Shown piece after piece: positions 51,693 through 60,070 of a stretch of 64,000 nt of DNA. The notes beneath the pieces are model-generated. The model was not told where the DNA came from and did no database searches. It was given only the letters and a program-made list of their open reading frames with translations. This DNA comes from Streptomyces sp. SID12501. GTDB lineage: Bacteria > Actinomycetota > Actinomycetes > Streptomycetales > Streptomycetaceae. The stretch covers positions 1-64,000 of the forward strand of contig NZ_JAAGLU010000025.1 of the NCBI RefSeq assembly GCF_010550245.1, read 5' to 3'. How positions within the stretch are numbered: the stretch's first letter is position 1; each line of letters opens with the position of its first letter. The position numbers and the translations under genes were made by a program.

Positions 51693-52567
51693 GTCATCGC
51701 CCCCGTCAGCTCATCCGGCTTCGCCGCCAACTCCGGGCGCCTGTCCGGCCGTTCATCGCGCCCACGGCGCCCGATCCGTCGTACGACCACGAGGGCGCCG
51801 CCCGCCGACAGCACCCCCGCGACCCCCACCACCCCGCCCCACGGCACGAACCGCACCGACGCGCCCGCCTCGTCGCGTACCGCGCCGTCCGCCGCCGTGA
51901 CCGTCAGGCGTACGTCGACCGCGTCGAACCCCGGCCGCCCGGACCAGGGTTCGGTGAGGGCGACGCGCCGGCCCGGGGACAGACGTACGGGCAGTGTGCG
52001 CGGGGCCCGGTCGAGGACGGGGCCGAGGACACCGTCCGCGTGGACGGCGAGCGTCGGGGTCAGGTCGGTGGTGCCGCGGTTGACCAGCTCGTACGCGATG
52101 CGGTCATCGCGTACCCTCACGTGCTCGACGGTCAGCGCGGGCAACCGGGGTCCCCTGACCCGCAGTCGGACCCGCACCGTCGCGCTCCGGCCCGAGGCCC
52201 GGGCGGTGATCGTGGCGGTGCGGTCACCGGGAGGCGTGCCCTCGGGGATGCGTACCGTGAACGGCACGTCGGCGCGTGTGCGGGCGGGGACGTCGACCTC
52301 GGGCGCGGCCAGGGTGAGCCAACTGCCGCCGGTCAGCCGCACGTTCAGGATCCGCGCCGTCGGGTTGCGGACGGACAGCGTGTCCTGGAGAACCGTTCCC
52401 GGGGTGCCCTCGGCGTAGAAGTACGGCCGGCCGGTGCCCAGGGGCATGGCGGACCAGCCCTCGTCGGCCACGGCCGGCGTCCCCGCGGACAGCAGCGCGA
52501 CGAGACCGAGAAGGCGGAGGTGGCTGAGGGGACGGAAATGGCTGCGGCTGGGGCAGAGGACACGCAT
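51689..52567 (-). CDS. secreted membrane-anchored beta-sandwich protein
   Basis: A 292-residue protein. After a signal helix (~15-35) come two Ig-like segments: LQDTLSVRNPTARILNVRLT..PFTVRIPEGTPPGDRTATIT (~60-130) and VRDDRIAYELVNRGTTDLTP..(~150-235). A helix at ~243-262 (VVGVAGVLSAGGALVVV) and a basic tail anchor it. This resembles the DUF916-type proteins beside WxL surface proteins in firmicutes, but I cannot confirm that. Coupled to the next gene by a 4-base overlap. Confidence 0.75.
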   Translation of the reverse strand: MRVLCPSRSHFRPLSHLRLLGLVALLSAGTPAVADEGWSAMPLGTGRPYFYAEGTPGTVLQDTLSVRNPTARILNVRLTGGSWLTLAAPEVDVPARTRADVPFTVRIPEGTPPGDRTATITARASGRSATVRVRLRVRGPRLPALTVEHVRVRDDRIAYELVNRGTTDLTPTLAVHADGVLGPVLDRAPRTLPVRLSPGRRVALTEPWSGRPGFDAVDVRLTVTAADGAVRDEAGASVRFVPWGGVVGVAGVLSAGGALVVVRRIGRRGRDERPDRRPELAAKPDELTGAMT

Positions 52568-52616
52568 CGGCGGCTCCCGGAAGTCGTACGGTTCTCGTAC
52601 GGTTCTCGTACGGTCC

Positions 52617-53381
52617 TCAGCGGCGTGCCGTCGGCTGCCGTCGTACCGCCGTACCCGTCTGGTTCCCGTGCGCCGTCCGGTTCCTGCGCGTCAGCCACAG
52701 CGTGCCCGCCGCGCCCGCGAGCAGGACCGTGCCGCCGAGCGTGCCCAGCGCGACGAAGGAGTCCTCGGGGCCGGTCTGCGGGAGGTCGGCACCGGTTTCG
52801 CCGCTACCACCGGTGCTGCTCGTGCCGCCGGTGGTTCCGCCGCCCGAGGCCCCCGTGACATCGAGCGTCAGGGACGGCTCGGGGCTGTTGGTGGGCGTGC
52901 ACGTGGTCGTCGTACCGGCGGCCTTGATCGTCAGGATGCCGGCCGTGAAGGTGACCTTGCCGTTCTTCGACGGCTTGTACGTGCCGCTCAGGTCATTGAT
53001 CTTTATGGGGGTGTTGGCGGGGAGCGCGGCCTGGTTCGCGGGCCCGCTGACGTTGAGGGTGCCGCTGTCCGCGCCGCCCAGCTTGATCGTGGCGCTCGGG
53101 CTCATCGCACCCTTGCCCAGCTCCACCGGGCTGGACGAGACGCCCTTCTGCCAGGACATCGTGACCGTGTAGGAGCCGCCGCTCCCGACCGCCTTGATGT
53201 CGATGGACGAGAGGGCGCTCTTGATGCCGATCGGCGTATCGCACCGGTAGTTGACGTCCACCACCTCGGCCCGGGCGGCGGGGGCGGCCAGCAGCACCGC
53301 CGATCCGGCCAGGGCCGCGACGGACGCGAGCGCGGCGCCTCGTTTCGGGTGCGTTCGGCGGCATGTCCGGTGGTACGACAT
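52617..53381 (-). CDS. secreted surface protein with LPQTG sorting signal
   Basis: A 254-residue exported protein: signal peptide ending ARA, then a domain (~40-165) homologous to the second domain of the LANTG protein: NYRCDTPIGIKSALSSIDI, TIKLGGADSGTLNVSGPANQ, INDLSGTYKPSKNGKVTF and GTTTTCTPTNSP. A Gly/Ser/Thr linker precedes DLPQTGPEDS, a hydrophobic helix and RRNR: a canonical LPxTG cell-wall sorting signal. It is first in the four-gene minus-strand group. Confidence 0.87.
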   Translation of the reverse strand: MSYHRTCRRTHPKRGAALASVAALAGSAVLLAAPAARAEVVDVNYRCDTPIGIKSALSSIDIKAVGSGGSYTVTMSWQKGVSSSPVELGKGAMSPSATIKLGGADSGTLNVSGPANQAALPANTPIKINDLSGTYKPSKNGKVTFTAGILTIKAAGTTTTCTPTNSPEPSLTLDVTGASGGGTTGGTSSTGGSGETGADLPQTGPEDSFVALGTLGGTVLLAGAAGTLWLTRRNRTAHGNQTGTAVRRQPTARR

Positions 53382-53563
53382 CGTCGTCCCCCATTCCTGG
53401 CGGTCATTCCTGGCGGCCCTGGCGGCGAATCTGACGGCACATCAGATCGCGGATCGGCCGTCAAGGTACGCCGGAGGACCAACACTTGGAAGACACAGCA
53501 CACACCGGATCGCCGGGATTTCGGCCTGATTCGAGCGATGCCCACGTGCCGGAACGGCGGGAA

Positions 53564-54103
53564 CTACGCCGGAGCGCCGAGCTCCGCCCAGACCTTCTTG
53601 CCCGCGACGCCCGGGGTCCGTACGACCCCCCAGTCCAGGCACAGCCGCTGCACGATGAACATTCCGTGGCCGCCGGGACGCCCGGCCCGATGCGGGGTGC
53701 GCGGGGCAGGCTGGCCCGCGCCGCTGTCCGAGATCTCGACACGGATCACCTTGTTGTCGCAGGTGATCCACATCTCGTCCGGGCCGTCGGCGTGCAGGCA
53801 GGCGTTGGTGACCAGCTCGGAGACGACGAGCAGCACGTCCTCGGCGGCGGCCCGCCGGTCGGCGGCCTCGGCGGGCAGCCAGCCCCACGCGTACAGCGCC
53901 TGCCGGGCGAAGTCACGGGCGAGCGGAACGACACCGCTCTCGCCCGCGAGACTCAGGCTGCGGGTCTGACGACCCCCGGAAGCGCCGCCGGACCCGGAGG
54001 ACTCCGGGGAGCCCGGCGAGGACTCCGGGGAGCCCGGCGAGGACTCCGGGGAGCCCGGCGAGGACTCCGGGGAGCCCGGCGAGTCGGGCCGGGTGGTGCT
54101 CAT
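53564..54103 (-). CDS. ATP-binding anti-sigma factor-like kinase (RsbW/SpoIIAB type)
   Basis: A 179-residue protein. Residues 1-45 are a repetitive SPGSPES tail. The HATPase_c domain follows (~55-170): LARDFARQALYAWGWLPAEA, EDVLLVVSELVTNACLHADG (N-box Glu/Asn), RVEISDSGAGQP (G1) and GGHGMFIVQRLCLDWG (G2). Such kinases bind a sigma factor and phosphorylate an anti-anti-sigma. The next gene is an STAS antagonist and then a divergent SigB-type sigma gene, so it is the probable anti-sigma of a partner-switching module (PrsI-like in S. coelicolor, from memory). Confidence 0.88.
   Translation of the reverse strand: MSTTRPDSPGSPESSPGSPESSPGSPESSPGSPESSGSGGASGGRQTRSLSLAGESGVVPLARDFARQALYAWGWLPAEAADRRAAAEDVLLVVSELVTNACLHADGPDEMWITCDNKVIRVEISDSGAGQPAPRTPHRAGRPGGHGMFIVQRLCLDWGVVRTPGVAGKKVWAELGAPA
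54000..54083 (-). repeat. four tandem 21-bp repeats in the anti-sigma gene
   Basis: Four exact 21-base units, each beginning GACTCCGGGG on the plus strand and encoding SPGSPES. They form the N-terminal tail ahead of the ATPase domain. Perfect identity suggests recent expansion. Confidence 0.95.
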
Positions 54104-54285
54104 CAGCGCTTCACCTCACCGATTCACCAGTTCGCGTACAGGGGCTTCATTCACCACAGTTGCTTACGCACGTCATTGTGTGTGCATTCAGGATGTCTCC
54201 TGCCCGGCGGAACCGACAGAACACCCCCCAAAAAGAGCGCGCTCGACAACTCGCACGACCGACCAAGGAGACTCGGCCGGAAAGG

Positions 54286-54690
54286 CTAGGAGGATTCAAG
54301 GGCCTCAGGGGACTCCGGGGATTCATCGGCCAGGGCGTCGGCAAGCGACTCATGGACGGTGAAAACGGCATCCGCGCCCGTGATTTCGAACACGCGTGCC
54401 ACCACTGGCCGCATGGCGGCGAGATGCACCCCGCCACCCGCTTCCTCCGCCTTCAGGCGGGCGCCGAGCAGCACGTTGAGGCCGGTGGAGTCACAGAACT
54501 CCAGCCCCGCGCAGTCGACGACCAGCCGCGAGATGCCCTTCGCGAGGCAGTCCTCAAGTGGTTCACGCAACAGGTCGGCGGTGTGGTGATCGAGTTCACC
54601 CGTCGGCGTCACGACGGCGCTGGAGCCCTCGTGGCGCACCTCCACCAGAAGCCGGCCTGACTCTGCGCTGCCGACCGTCTCGCGGTCCAT
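54286..54690 (-). CDS. STAS-domain anti-anti-sigma factor
   Basis: A 134-residue STAS protein: RLLVEVRHEGSSAVVTPTGE, LDHHTADLLREPLEDCLAKG, and LVVDCAGLEFCDSTGLNVLL with the phosphorylatable Ser next to Asp. An acidic C-terminal tail follows. It would bind the ATPase and free the sigma factor when unphosphorylated. ATG 54690 is preferred over ATG 54720 because GGGAGAG stands upstream. 181 bases separate it from the anti-sigma gene downstream. Confidence 0.9.
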   Translation of the reverse strand: MDRETVGSAESGRLLVEVRHEGSSAVVTPTGELDHHTADLLREPLEDCLAKGISRLVVDCAGLEFCDSTGLNVLLGARLKAEEAGGGVHLAAMRPVVARVFEITGADAVFTVHESLADALADESPESPEALESS

Positions 54691-54990
54691 GCCGTCTCTC
54701 TCCCGAGCTCGTGTCTGCATTTCCGGCGCTCGCTCGCGCCCAACTGACGTCCACGAACACTACGCCTTCCCCACACTCTTCGACACCCGAACTAAAGCCC
54801 ATATATGGACATACAGGAAGACAGTGCACTTGCGGTGGGCCCGGGAAAGCGGGTAGGGCTAGTAGTGAGCCAGTTCCTGTCAGCGAGCCGGCCAAGACGA
54901 ACACCCGATATGGCCGGCATTGGAGTCGCCGCACACCGCACCGCACACACCGGCTTCGGCAGCCTTGTGCCGAGAACCATGGAGGACACC
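54691..54990. promoter_or_regulatory. divergent promoter region between STAS and sigma factor genes
   Basis: 300 bases with no gene. The ORF of the sigma gene extends into it but with an unconserved N-terminus. A GGGTAG sequence near 54850 faintly resembles a SigB-type -10 (GGGTAC), which would allow autoregulation, but no matching -35 is clear. Confidence 0.35.
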
Positions 54991-55911
54991 ATGTCACCCC
55001 GGCTCGACGGATCGCATACCCACACAGCGACGTCGACACCCCCTCCGGAACACACGGACTCCCAACAGCTGGACCAGCACCTCGCGGGTGCACACGTTCC
55101 GGACGCCCTGGACGGGCTCCCCGAGATCCCGCCGTTCGACAAGGTGGGGGCGGTCGACGCCCGGGCCCTGTCCAAGACCCTCTTCGCGCGACTGGAGTCC
55201 CTCGAAGAAGGCACCCACGACTACTCGTACGTCCGTAACACCCTCGTCGAGCTCAACCTCGCACTGGTCAAGTTCGCCGCCTCCCGGTTCCGTTCGCGCA
55301 GCGAACCCATGGAGGACATCATCCAGGTCGGCACGATCGGCCTGATCAAGGCGATCGACCGCTTCGAGCTGAGCCGCGGCGTCGAGTTCCCGACGTTCGC
55401 CATGCCGACCATCGTCGGCGAGATCAAGCGCTTCTTCCGTGACACGTCGTGGGCCGTCCGCGTACCGCGCCGGCTCCAGGAGCTCCGGCTGGACCTGGCC
55501 CGGGCCGGCGACGAACTGGCCCAGCGGCTCGACCGCGCTCCCACCGTGGCCGAGCTGGCCGAACGCCTCGACCTCTCGAAGGAAGAGGTCGTCGAGGGCA
55601 TGGCGGCCTCGAACGCCTACACCGCCAGCTCACTCGACGCGCAGGCCGACGACGACGACTCCGAGGGCGCGCTCGCGGACCGCATCGGTTACGAGGACCA
55701 CGGCATCGAAGGCATCGAGTACATCGAGTCCTTGAAGCCACTGATCGCCGGACTCCCGCCCCGGGACCGGCAGATCCTCTCTCTGCGGTTCGTCGCCAAC
55801 CTGACCCAGTCGGAGATCGGCGAGGAACTGGGCATCTCCCAGATGCATGTGTCGCGACTGCTGTCACGGACGTTGCAGCGACTGCGAAAGGGCCTGCTGG
55901 CCGAGGGCTGA
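54991..55911 (+). CDS. sigI: SigB/SigF-family alternative sigma factor
   Basis: A 306-residue group 3 sigma factor. Region 2: VELNLALVKFAASRFRSRSE, DIIQVGTIGLIKAIDRFELS, EFPTFAMPTIVGEIKRFFRD and WAVRVPRRLQELRLDLA; region 3: APTVAELAERLDLSKEEVVE; region 4: LPPRDRQILSLRFVANLTQS, EIGEELGISQMHVSRLLSR. These features are of stress/differentiation sigma factors controlled by anti-sigma kinases. I assign SigI because in S. coelicolor this gene lies next to prsI/arsI and before hutI (from memory). ATG 54991 is chosen with GGAGG 5 bases before; an ATG 12 bases upstream overlaps that site. Confidence 0.9.
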   Translation: MSPRLDGSHTHTATSTPPPEHTDSQQLDQHLAGAHVPDALDGLPEIPPFDKVGAVDARALSKTLFARLESLEEGTHDYSYVRNTLVELNLALVKFAASRFRSRSEPMEDIIQVGTIGLIKAIDRFELSRGVEFPTFAMPTIVGEIKRFFRDTSWAVRVPRRLQELRLDLARAGDELAQRLDRAPTVAELAERLDLSKEEVVEGMAASNAYTASSLDAQADDDDSEGALADRIGYEDHGIEGIEYIESLKPLIAGLPPRDRQILSLRFVANLTQSEIGEELGISQMHVSRLLSRTLQRLRKGLLAEG

Positions 55912-55940
55912 GGCCCTCCTGAGGCCTTGAGGCCCCCACC

Positions 55941-55984
55941 GGGAGAGGTTTCCGGTTACCCACGGAAAACCTCTCCCCTCTTTT
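55941..55984 (+). terminator. terminator after the sigma factor gene
   Basis: GGGAGAGGTTTCCG, loop GTTACCCA, CGG-A-AAACCTCTCCC: a 14-bp stem with one bulged A, followed by CTC and TTTT. It starts 29 bases after the stop codon. Confidence 0.8.
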
Positions 55985-56073
55985 CCCAAAGGCCCCCTGC
56001 GTCACCCGGACCGCCCTCAGACTGGCTGGTACGTCAGGACGGGGCGGAGTCGGGGGTGCGAGGAGGCGGACGG

Positions 56074-57690
56074 ATGTCCCAGGACACCGACCACAGTGGG
56101 GTGGACGGAGCGGACGGGGTGTATGTCGGCGCGTCCGACGCACACCTCACCGAGTTGCTGCGCACCAACTCCCCCACCGCGTATCCGGCGTTGCAGGAAC
56201 TCCGGGCCCGCCACCGCGCGTCCGTCCTCGCCTACGCCCGTCTGTGCACGACGAGCGACTCCACGGCAGGGCAGTTGGCGGCCCAGGCGTTCACGGCGGC
56301 GGCCCGGGACACGGCACGCGGTATCGAGCCGAGCGTCCCGTGGCGCCACCAACTGCTGTTGCTGACCGCCGATCTGGCGGCCACCTGGGCGACGGACGAA
56401 CGCGCGGCGGGCCTCGACCCGAGCCTGCTCCTCGTCCTGAACACGCTCAGCCCGATGAACGCGGGGAGCGCGCCGAACGCGGTGGGCGAAGTCGGTCTGA
56501 TCCCGCCCCCGCCCATGCTGGCCCCGTTCCAGTCGCTGCCGTCCCGCACGCGGGGCCTCATCTGGTACGGCATCGTGGAGCGCGAGCCCGAGGACCGGAC
56601 CGCCGCTCTCCTCGGGCTGACGCGCCAGGACGTGACGCACGAGACGGACTCGGCTCTCCAGGCCCTGGCACAGGCCTGTCTGCGGTTCCGGCTGGCCGTC
56701 TCCGCCGATCCGCGCTGCCAGGACTTCCGCCGGCTGATCGAGGAGTCGGTCCGGCCCGTCAACCCACGCCACAGCACGGACCTGAACTCCCACATGGTCA
56801 TCTGCCCGCACTGCTCAATGGCCTACGAGGAACTCTCCGCCCTGCGCGACAACCCGCGCAGGGCGCTGGGCGAGGGCCTGCTGCCGTGGAGCGGCCTGTC
56901 GTACGCACGGGACGCTCCGACCGTCACGCGCGCCAACTCCCTCCCATCGGAAGGGAGTTGGCCCTGGACTCCGGCCCGGCCGTCCCGTCGCCGGTTCGTG
57001 CTGGCCTCTGCTGTGCTGGGCGTGACGCTGGTCCCGCTGCTGATCGTGCTGCTCTCGCGGAGCGGCGGCCCGCCGGATACACAGGGCGCGGCGGGCACCC
57101 TCCCGGTCACCGCGGTGCCGAGCGTCCCCGGGGCGACGTCGCCCTCCTCACCGGCTGCCGCCGACTCCCCCTCCCCGGGGCCGACTTCACGGCCGCGGAC
57201 CACTCCGACCCCGTCTCCCTCGCCGACTCCGAAGCCGACCCCTACACCCACGCCCACTCCCACCCCCGCGTTCCGGGCGCCGGGCGCCTCGTTCGCCCAG
57301 GTGGTGAACGTCGCCTCGGGACGCTGCCTGGACATCCGGGGCGGTGAGCTGGAGAAGGGCACGGACGTCGTCACGGCGACCTGCTCCGCGTCGGCCGCGA
57401 CCCAGCGCTGGCAGGTGGACGCCGGCTCCGGGCTGCTGCGCTCGTCCGCGAACACCGACCTGTGCCTGGACAGCCGGGGTGATGTGGACAAGGGCGTGGG
57501 CATCTGGGAGTGCGCGTCGGTGGGCGACAGCGAGAACGGTGACAACCTGCGCTTCACCGTGGACGACGACGGTGTGATCCGCCCGGCGATCGCCATCGCG
57601 ACGGCACTCACCCCGTCCGGCGACGGCGGCCTGACCCTCGAACCGCTGACGGGCGGGTCGGGGCAGCGGTGGCGGGCGGGCGCTAGCTGA
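56074..57690 (+). CDS. sigma-like / zinc-finger / transmembrane / ricin-lectin fusion protein
   Basis: A 538-residue protein in four parts. Residues ~20-75 look like ECF sigma region 2 (LQELRARHRASVLAYARLCT, GQLAAQAFTAAARDTARG); ~155-205 look like region 4 (LPSRTRGLIWYGIVEREPED, TAALLGLTRQDVTHETDSAL). Residues ~238-265 carry an anti-sigma zinc-finger motif HMVICPHCSMAYEEL (HxxxCxxC). A helix (~305-330, RRRFVLASAVLGVTLVPLLI) leads to a Pro/Thr-rich spacer and a ricin-type beta-trefoil (~405-538: VVNVASGRCLDIRGGELEKG; LCLDSRGDVDKG). So a cytosolic regulator-like half is tied to an external sugar-binding half. ATG 56074 has GGAGG 7-8 bases upstream. Function unknown. Confidence 0.85.
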   Translation: MSQDTDHSGVDGADGVYVGASDAHLTELLRTNSPTAYPALQELRARHRASVLAYARLCTTSDSTAGQLAAQAFTAAARDTARGIEPSVPWRHQLLLLTADLAATWATDERAAGLDPSLLLVLNTLSPMNAGSAPNAVGEVGLIPPPPMLAPFQSLPSRTRGLIWYGIVEREPEDRTAALLGLTRQDVTHETDSALQALAQACLRFRLAVSADPRCQDFRRLIEESVRPVNPRHSTDLNSHMVICPHCSMAYEELSALRDNPRRALGEGLLPWSGLSYARDAPTVTRANSLPSEGSWPWTPARPSRRRFVLASAVLGVTLVPLLIVLLSRSGGPPDTQGAAGTLPVTAVPSVPGATSPSSPAAADSPSPGPTSRPRTTPTPSPSPTPKPTPTPTPTPTPAFRAPGASFAQVVNVASGRCLDIRGGELEKGTDVVTATCSASAATQRWQVDAGSGLLRSSANTDLCLDSRGDVDKGVGIWECASVGDSENGDNLRFTVDDDGVIRPAIAIATALTPSGDGGLTLEPLTGGSGQRWRAGAS

Positions 57691-57854
57691 AAAGTCCGTA
57701 TCCGCCAACCTCCCGCGGCGGGTGCGCGTTTCACTCCGCCGGACGAGACGGGACGAGGCGGGAGTGAAATGCCGCCGGGGCCGCGTCGGCAACCCGGCGC
57801 GCGGCCGGTGGCGACCCGAGGGTGAATCCCGTTCCCCACAAAGGGAGTTCACCG

Positions 57855-58733
57855 ATGCGCAAGCAACTCGCACGTCTCCTGGCCATCCTCGCGGCACTGG
57901 CCGCGCTGATCGCCGCCCCCGGTCTGCCGGCGGCGTTCGCCGCCCCCGCCGTGACGGCGGCGCAGGCGCGGGCCGCCGAGGACTGGAACCCGCCCGCGAA
58001 CCTCGTACAGCCACTGAACGAGGTCTGGAACCACGTCTCGTCGACCTACCCGGACCTCTACGGTTTCCGCAACTACGGCTGGGACCAGGTCATGGCCAAC
58101 CGGGGAAGCGTCAACTACTGCGTCCGCTGGGAGTCGGACGCACCCGTCAGCACCGCCCTGCGCGACCGGATCCACACCGCGCTGAAGAAGCAGTTCGGCA
58201 AGTGGATGGCCGCCATGGTCGACAACGGCAAGGGGCACAACGCCTGGCCGTACACCAGCGTGCCCGTCAACATCGTCGGCTGGGCGGTGAAGAACCGCTC
58301 GACCCTCCAGTGGACCGACAACTCCGTCGACATCTACGCCGGGAACCTCGACGGCGGCGGCGCCCCGCAGTGCGCTCCCGACTGCGGCCGCTTCTTCCAC
58401 CAGGACGGCAACTACTCCAGGTGCCCGGGCGGCGCGTCCCGCCACTACGACCAGTCGCTGTGGCTGACGAAGGGCTTCCAGGGCGGCGCCGGCGGCGACT
58501 GGGGTCAGCGGGTCGGCCAGGAGTACTTCACCAGCACGCTCGACCAGGAGAACATCCACATCTACCTGCACGAGGTCGGCCACACCTTCGGCCTCGACGA
58601 CTTCTACGACTGGACCCCGACCGGCCAGTGCTGCTTCCTGATGAACGCGGGCAGCGCGACACAGATCACGGACTTCGACAAGTGGATGGCCCGTGACTTC
58701 TGGCGCCACCTGAAGAACCGCTACGGCCTCTGA
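57855..58733 (+). CDS. secreted metzincin-type metalloprotease (snapalysin-like motif)
   Basis: A 292-residue exported enzyme. Signal peptide MRKQLARLLAILAALAALIA..AFA. The zinc motif is HEVGHTFGLDD (His239, Glu240, His243, Asp249), that is HExxHxxGxxD with Asp as third ligand as in snapalysin, followed by a Met-turn (CFLMNAGSA). Eight or so Cys suggest disulfides (PQCAPDCGRF; GQCC). It ends in a helical DFWRHLKNRYGL. Probably degrades extracellular protein. GGGAG lies ~8 bases before ATG 57855. It is convergent with hutI, 15 bases away. Confidence 0.88.
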   Translation: MRKQLARLLAILAALAALIAAPGLPAAFAAPAVTAAQARAAEDWNPPANLVQPLNEVWNHVSSTYPDLYGFRNYGWDQVMANRGSVNYCVRWESDAPVSTALRDRIHTALKKQFGKWMAAMVDNGKGHNAWPYTSVPVNIVGWAVKNRSTLQWTDNSVDIYAGNLDGGGAPQCAPDCGRFFHQDGNYSRCPGGASRHYDQSLWLTKGFQGGAGGDWGQRVGQEYFTSTLDQENIHIYLHEVGHTFGLDDFYDWTPTGQCCFLMNAGSATQITDFDKWMARDFWRHLKNRYGL

Positions 58734-58748
58734 TCCGGTCGATCCGGT

Positions 58749-60005
58749 TCAGACGACCCGCACGCCCCGCCGCCACACCCCGCTGACCAGCGGAACCCCC
58801 GGCCGGTAGGCCAGGTGTACGTGGCTCGGGGCGTCCAGGAGCGTCAGGTCGGCGTACGCCCCGGGCGTGAGGCGGCCGACGTCGGTGCGGCGCAGCGCCC
58901 GCGCGCCCCCAGCCGTGGCGGACCAGACCGCCTCGTCCGGGGTCATGCCCATGTCCCGTACGGCCAGCGCGACACAGAAGGGCACGGAGGAGGTGAAGGA
59001 CGACCCCGGGTTGCAGTCCGTGGAGAGCGCGACCGTGACGCCCGCGTCCAGGAGCCGGCGGGCGTCCGGCCACTGGGCCCGGGTGGAGAACTCGGCGCCG
59101 GGCAGCAGGGTCGCGACCGTGTCGCCGTTCGCGAGGGCGTCCACGTCGGCGTCGGTGAGGTGGGTGCAGTGGTCGGCGCTGGCCGCGTCGAGCTCGACGG
59201 CCAGCTGCACCCCGGGGCCGTACGAGAGCTGGTTGGCGTGGACGCGCGGATGCAGCCCCTTCGCCCTGCCCGCCGTGAGGATCGCGCGCGCCTGGTCGCC
59301 GTCGAAGGCGCCCTTCTCGCAGAAGACGTCGACCCAACGGGCGTACGGGGCACAGGCGTCGAGCATCTCGCCGGTGACCAGGGCGACATAGGCGGCCGGG
59401 TCGTCGGCGTAGTCCGGGGACACGATGTGGGCGCCGAGGTAGGTGACCTCGTCGGTGTGGGCGGCGGCGATGCGCAGGGCGCGGGCCTCGTCCTCGACGG
59501 TCAGGCCGTACCCCGACTTGGTCTCGAAGGTCGTCGTGCCCTGGTGGAGGGCCTCGCGGAGGTAACGGGTGAGGTTGGCCTCCAGTTCCGCGTCCGTGGC
59601 GGCGCGGGTGGCGGCGACCGTGGTGCGGATACCCCCTGCCGTGTAGCCGCGCCCGGACATGCGGGCGTTGAACTCCTGGGTCCGGTCGCCCGCGAAGACG
59701 AGGTGGGAGTGGGAGTCGACGAAGCCCGGGAGGACGGCCCTGCCACCTGCGTCGACCCGATTGTCAGTGGTGGGTGCTTTGCTGGTTTCACCGGTCCAGA
59801 CGACGCGGTCGCCCTCTATGACGACGGCCGCGTCCAGGACCAGTCCCAGGGGGGAACCGTCGCCGAGAGAGGGGTCGTTGGTGACCAGGCTGCCGATGTT
59901 CGTGATGACAGTCGTCGTGCCGGTGGTGGTGTCGGTCGTGCTGCCGATAGCGCTGTTCGTCCGGTTCGGGCTGCCCGGACTGCTCGGCGTGCTGGTGCTG
60001 TTCAT
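58749..60005 (-). CDS. hutI: imidazolonepropionase
   Basis: A 418-residue amidohydrolase converting imidazolonepropionate to N-formimidoyl-L-glutamate in histidine degradation. Zinc motif VLPGFVDSHSHLVFAGDR, then TTFETKSGYGLTVEDE, LHPRVHANQLSYGPGVQLA, SADHCTHLTDADVDAL, and ALSTDCNPGSSFTSSVPF. The N-terminal ~30 residues are Ser/Thr-rich and variable. Start ATG 60005 with GAGGA upstream. Last gene of the visible hut operon. Confidence 0.96.
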   Translation of the reverse strand: MNSTSTPSSPGSPNRTNSAIGSTTDTTTGTTTVITNIGSLVTNDPSLGDGSPLGLVLDAAVVIEGDRVVWTGETSKAPTTDNRVDAGGRAVLPGFVDSHSHLVFAGDRTQEFNARMSGRGYTAGGIRTTVAATRAATDAELEANLTRYLREALHQGTTTFETKSGYGLTVEDEARALRIAAAHTDEVTYLGAHIVSPDYADDPAAYVALVTGEMLDACAPYARWVDVFCEKGAFDGDQARAILTAGRAKGLHPRVHANQLSYGPGVQLAVELDAASADHCTHLTDADVDALANGDTVATLLPGAEFSTRAQWPDARRLLDAGVTVALSTDCNPGSSFTSSVPFCVALAVRDMGMTPDEAVWSATAGGARALRRTDVGRLTPGAYADLTLLDAPSHVHLAYRPGVPLVSGVWRRGVRVV

Positions 60006-60070
60006 GACGTCCTCATGGGTGGCGAGCGGCCTGCGGGCCGGGGTGCGTACGGGAGGCGTTCGTACGGGGG

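Noticed and set aside
54000..54083. 21-bp repeats considered as a CRISPR array or attachment site
   Set aside because: The copies are directly adjacent with no spacers and lie in frame in the anti-sigma gene.
57691..57854. Small gene between the lectin fusion and the protease
   Set aside because: The gap has no ORF with a ribosome site; it contains only an imperfect GGCGGG-rich inverted repeat and probably the protease promoter.
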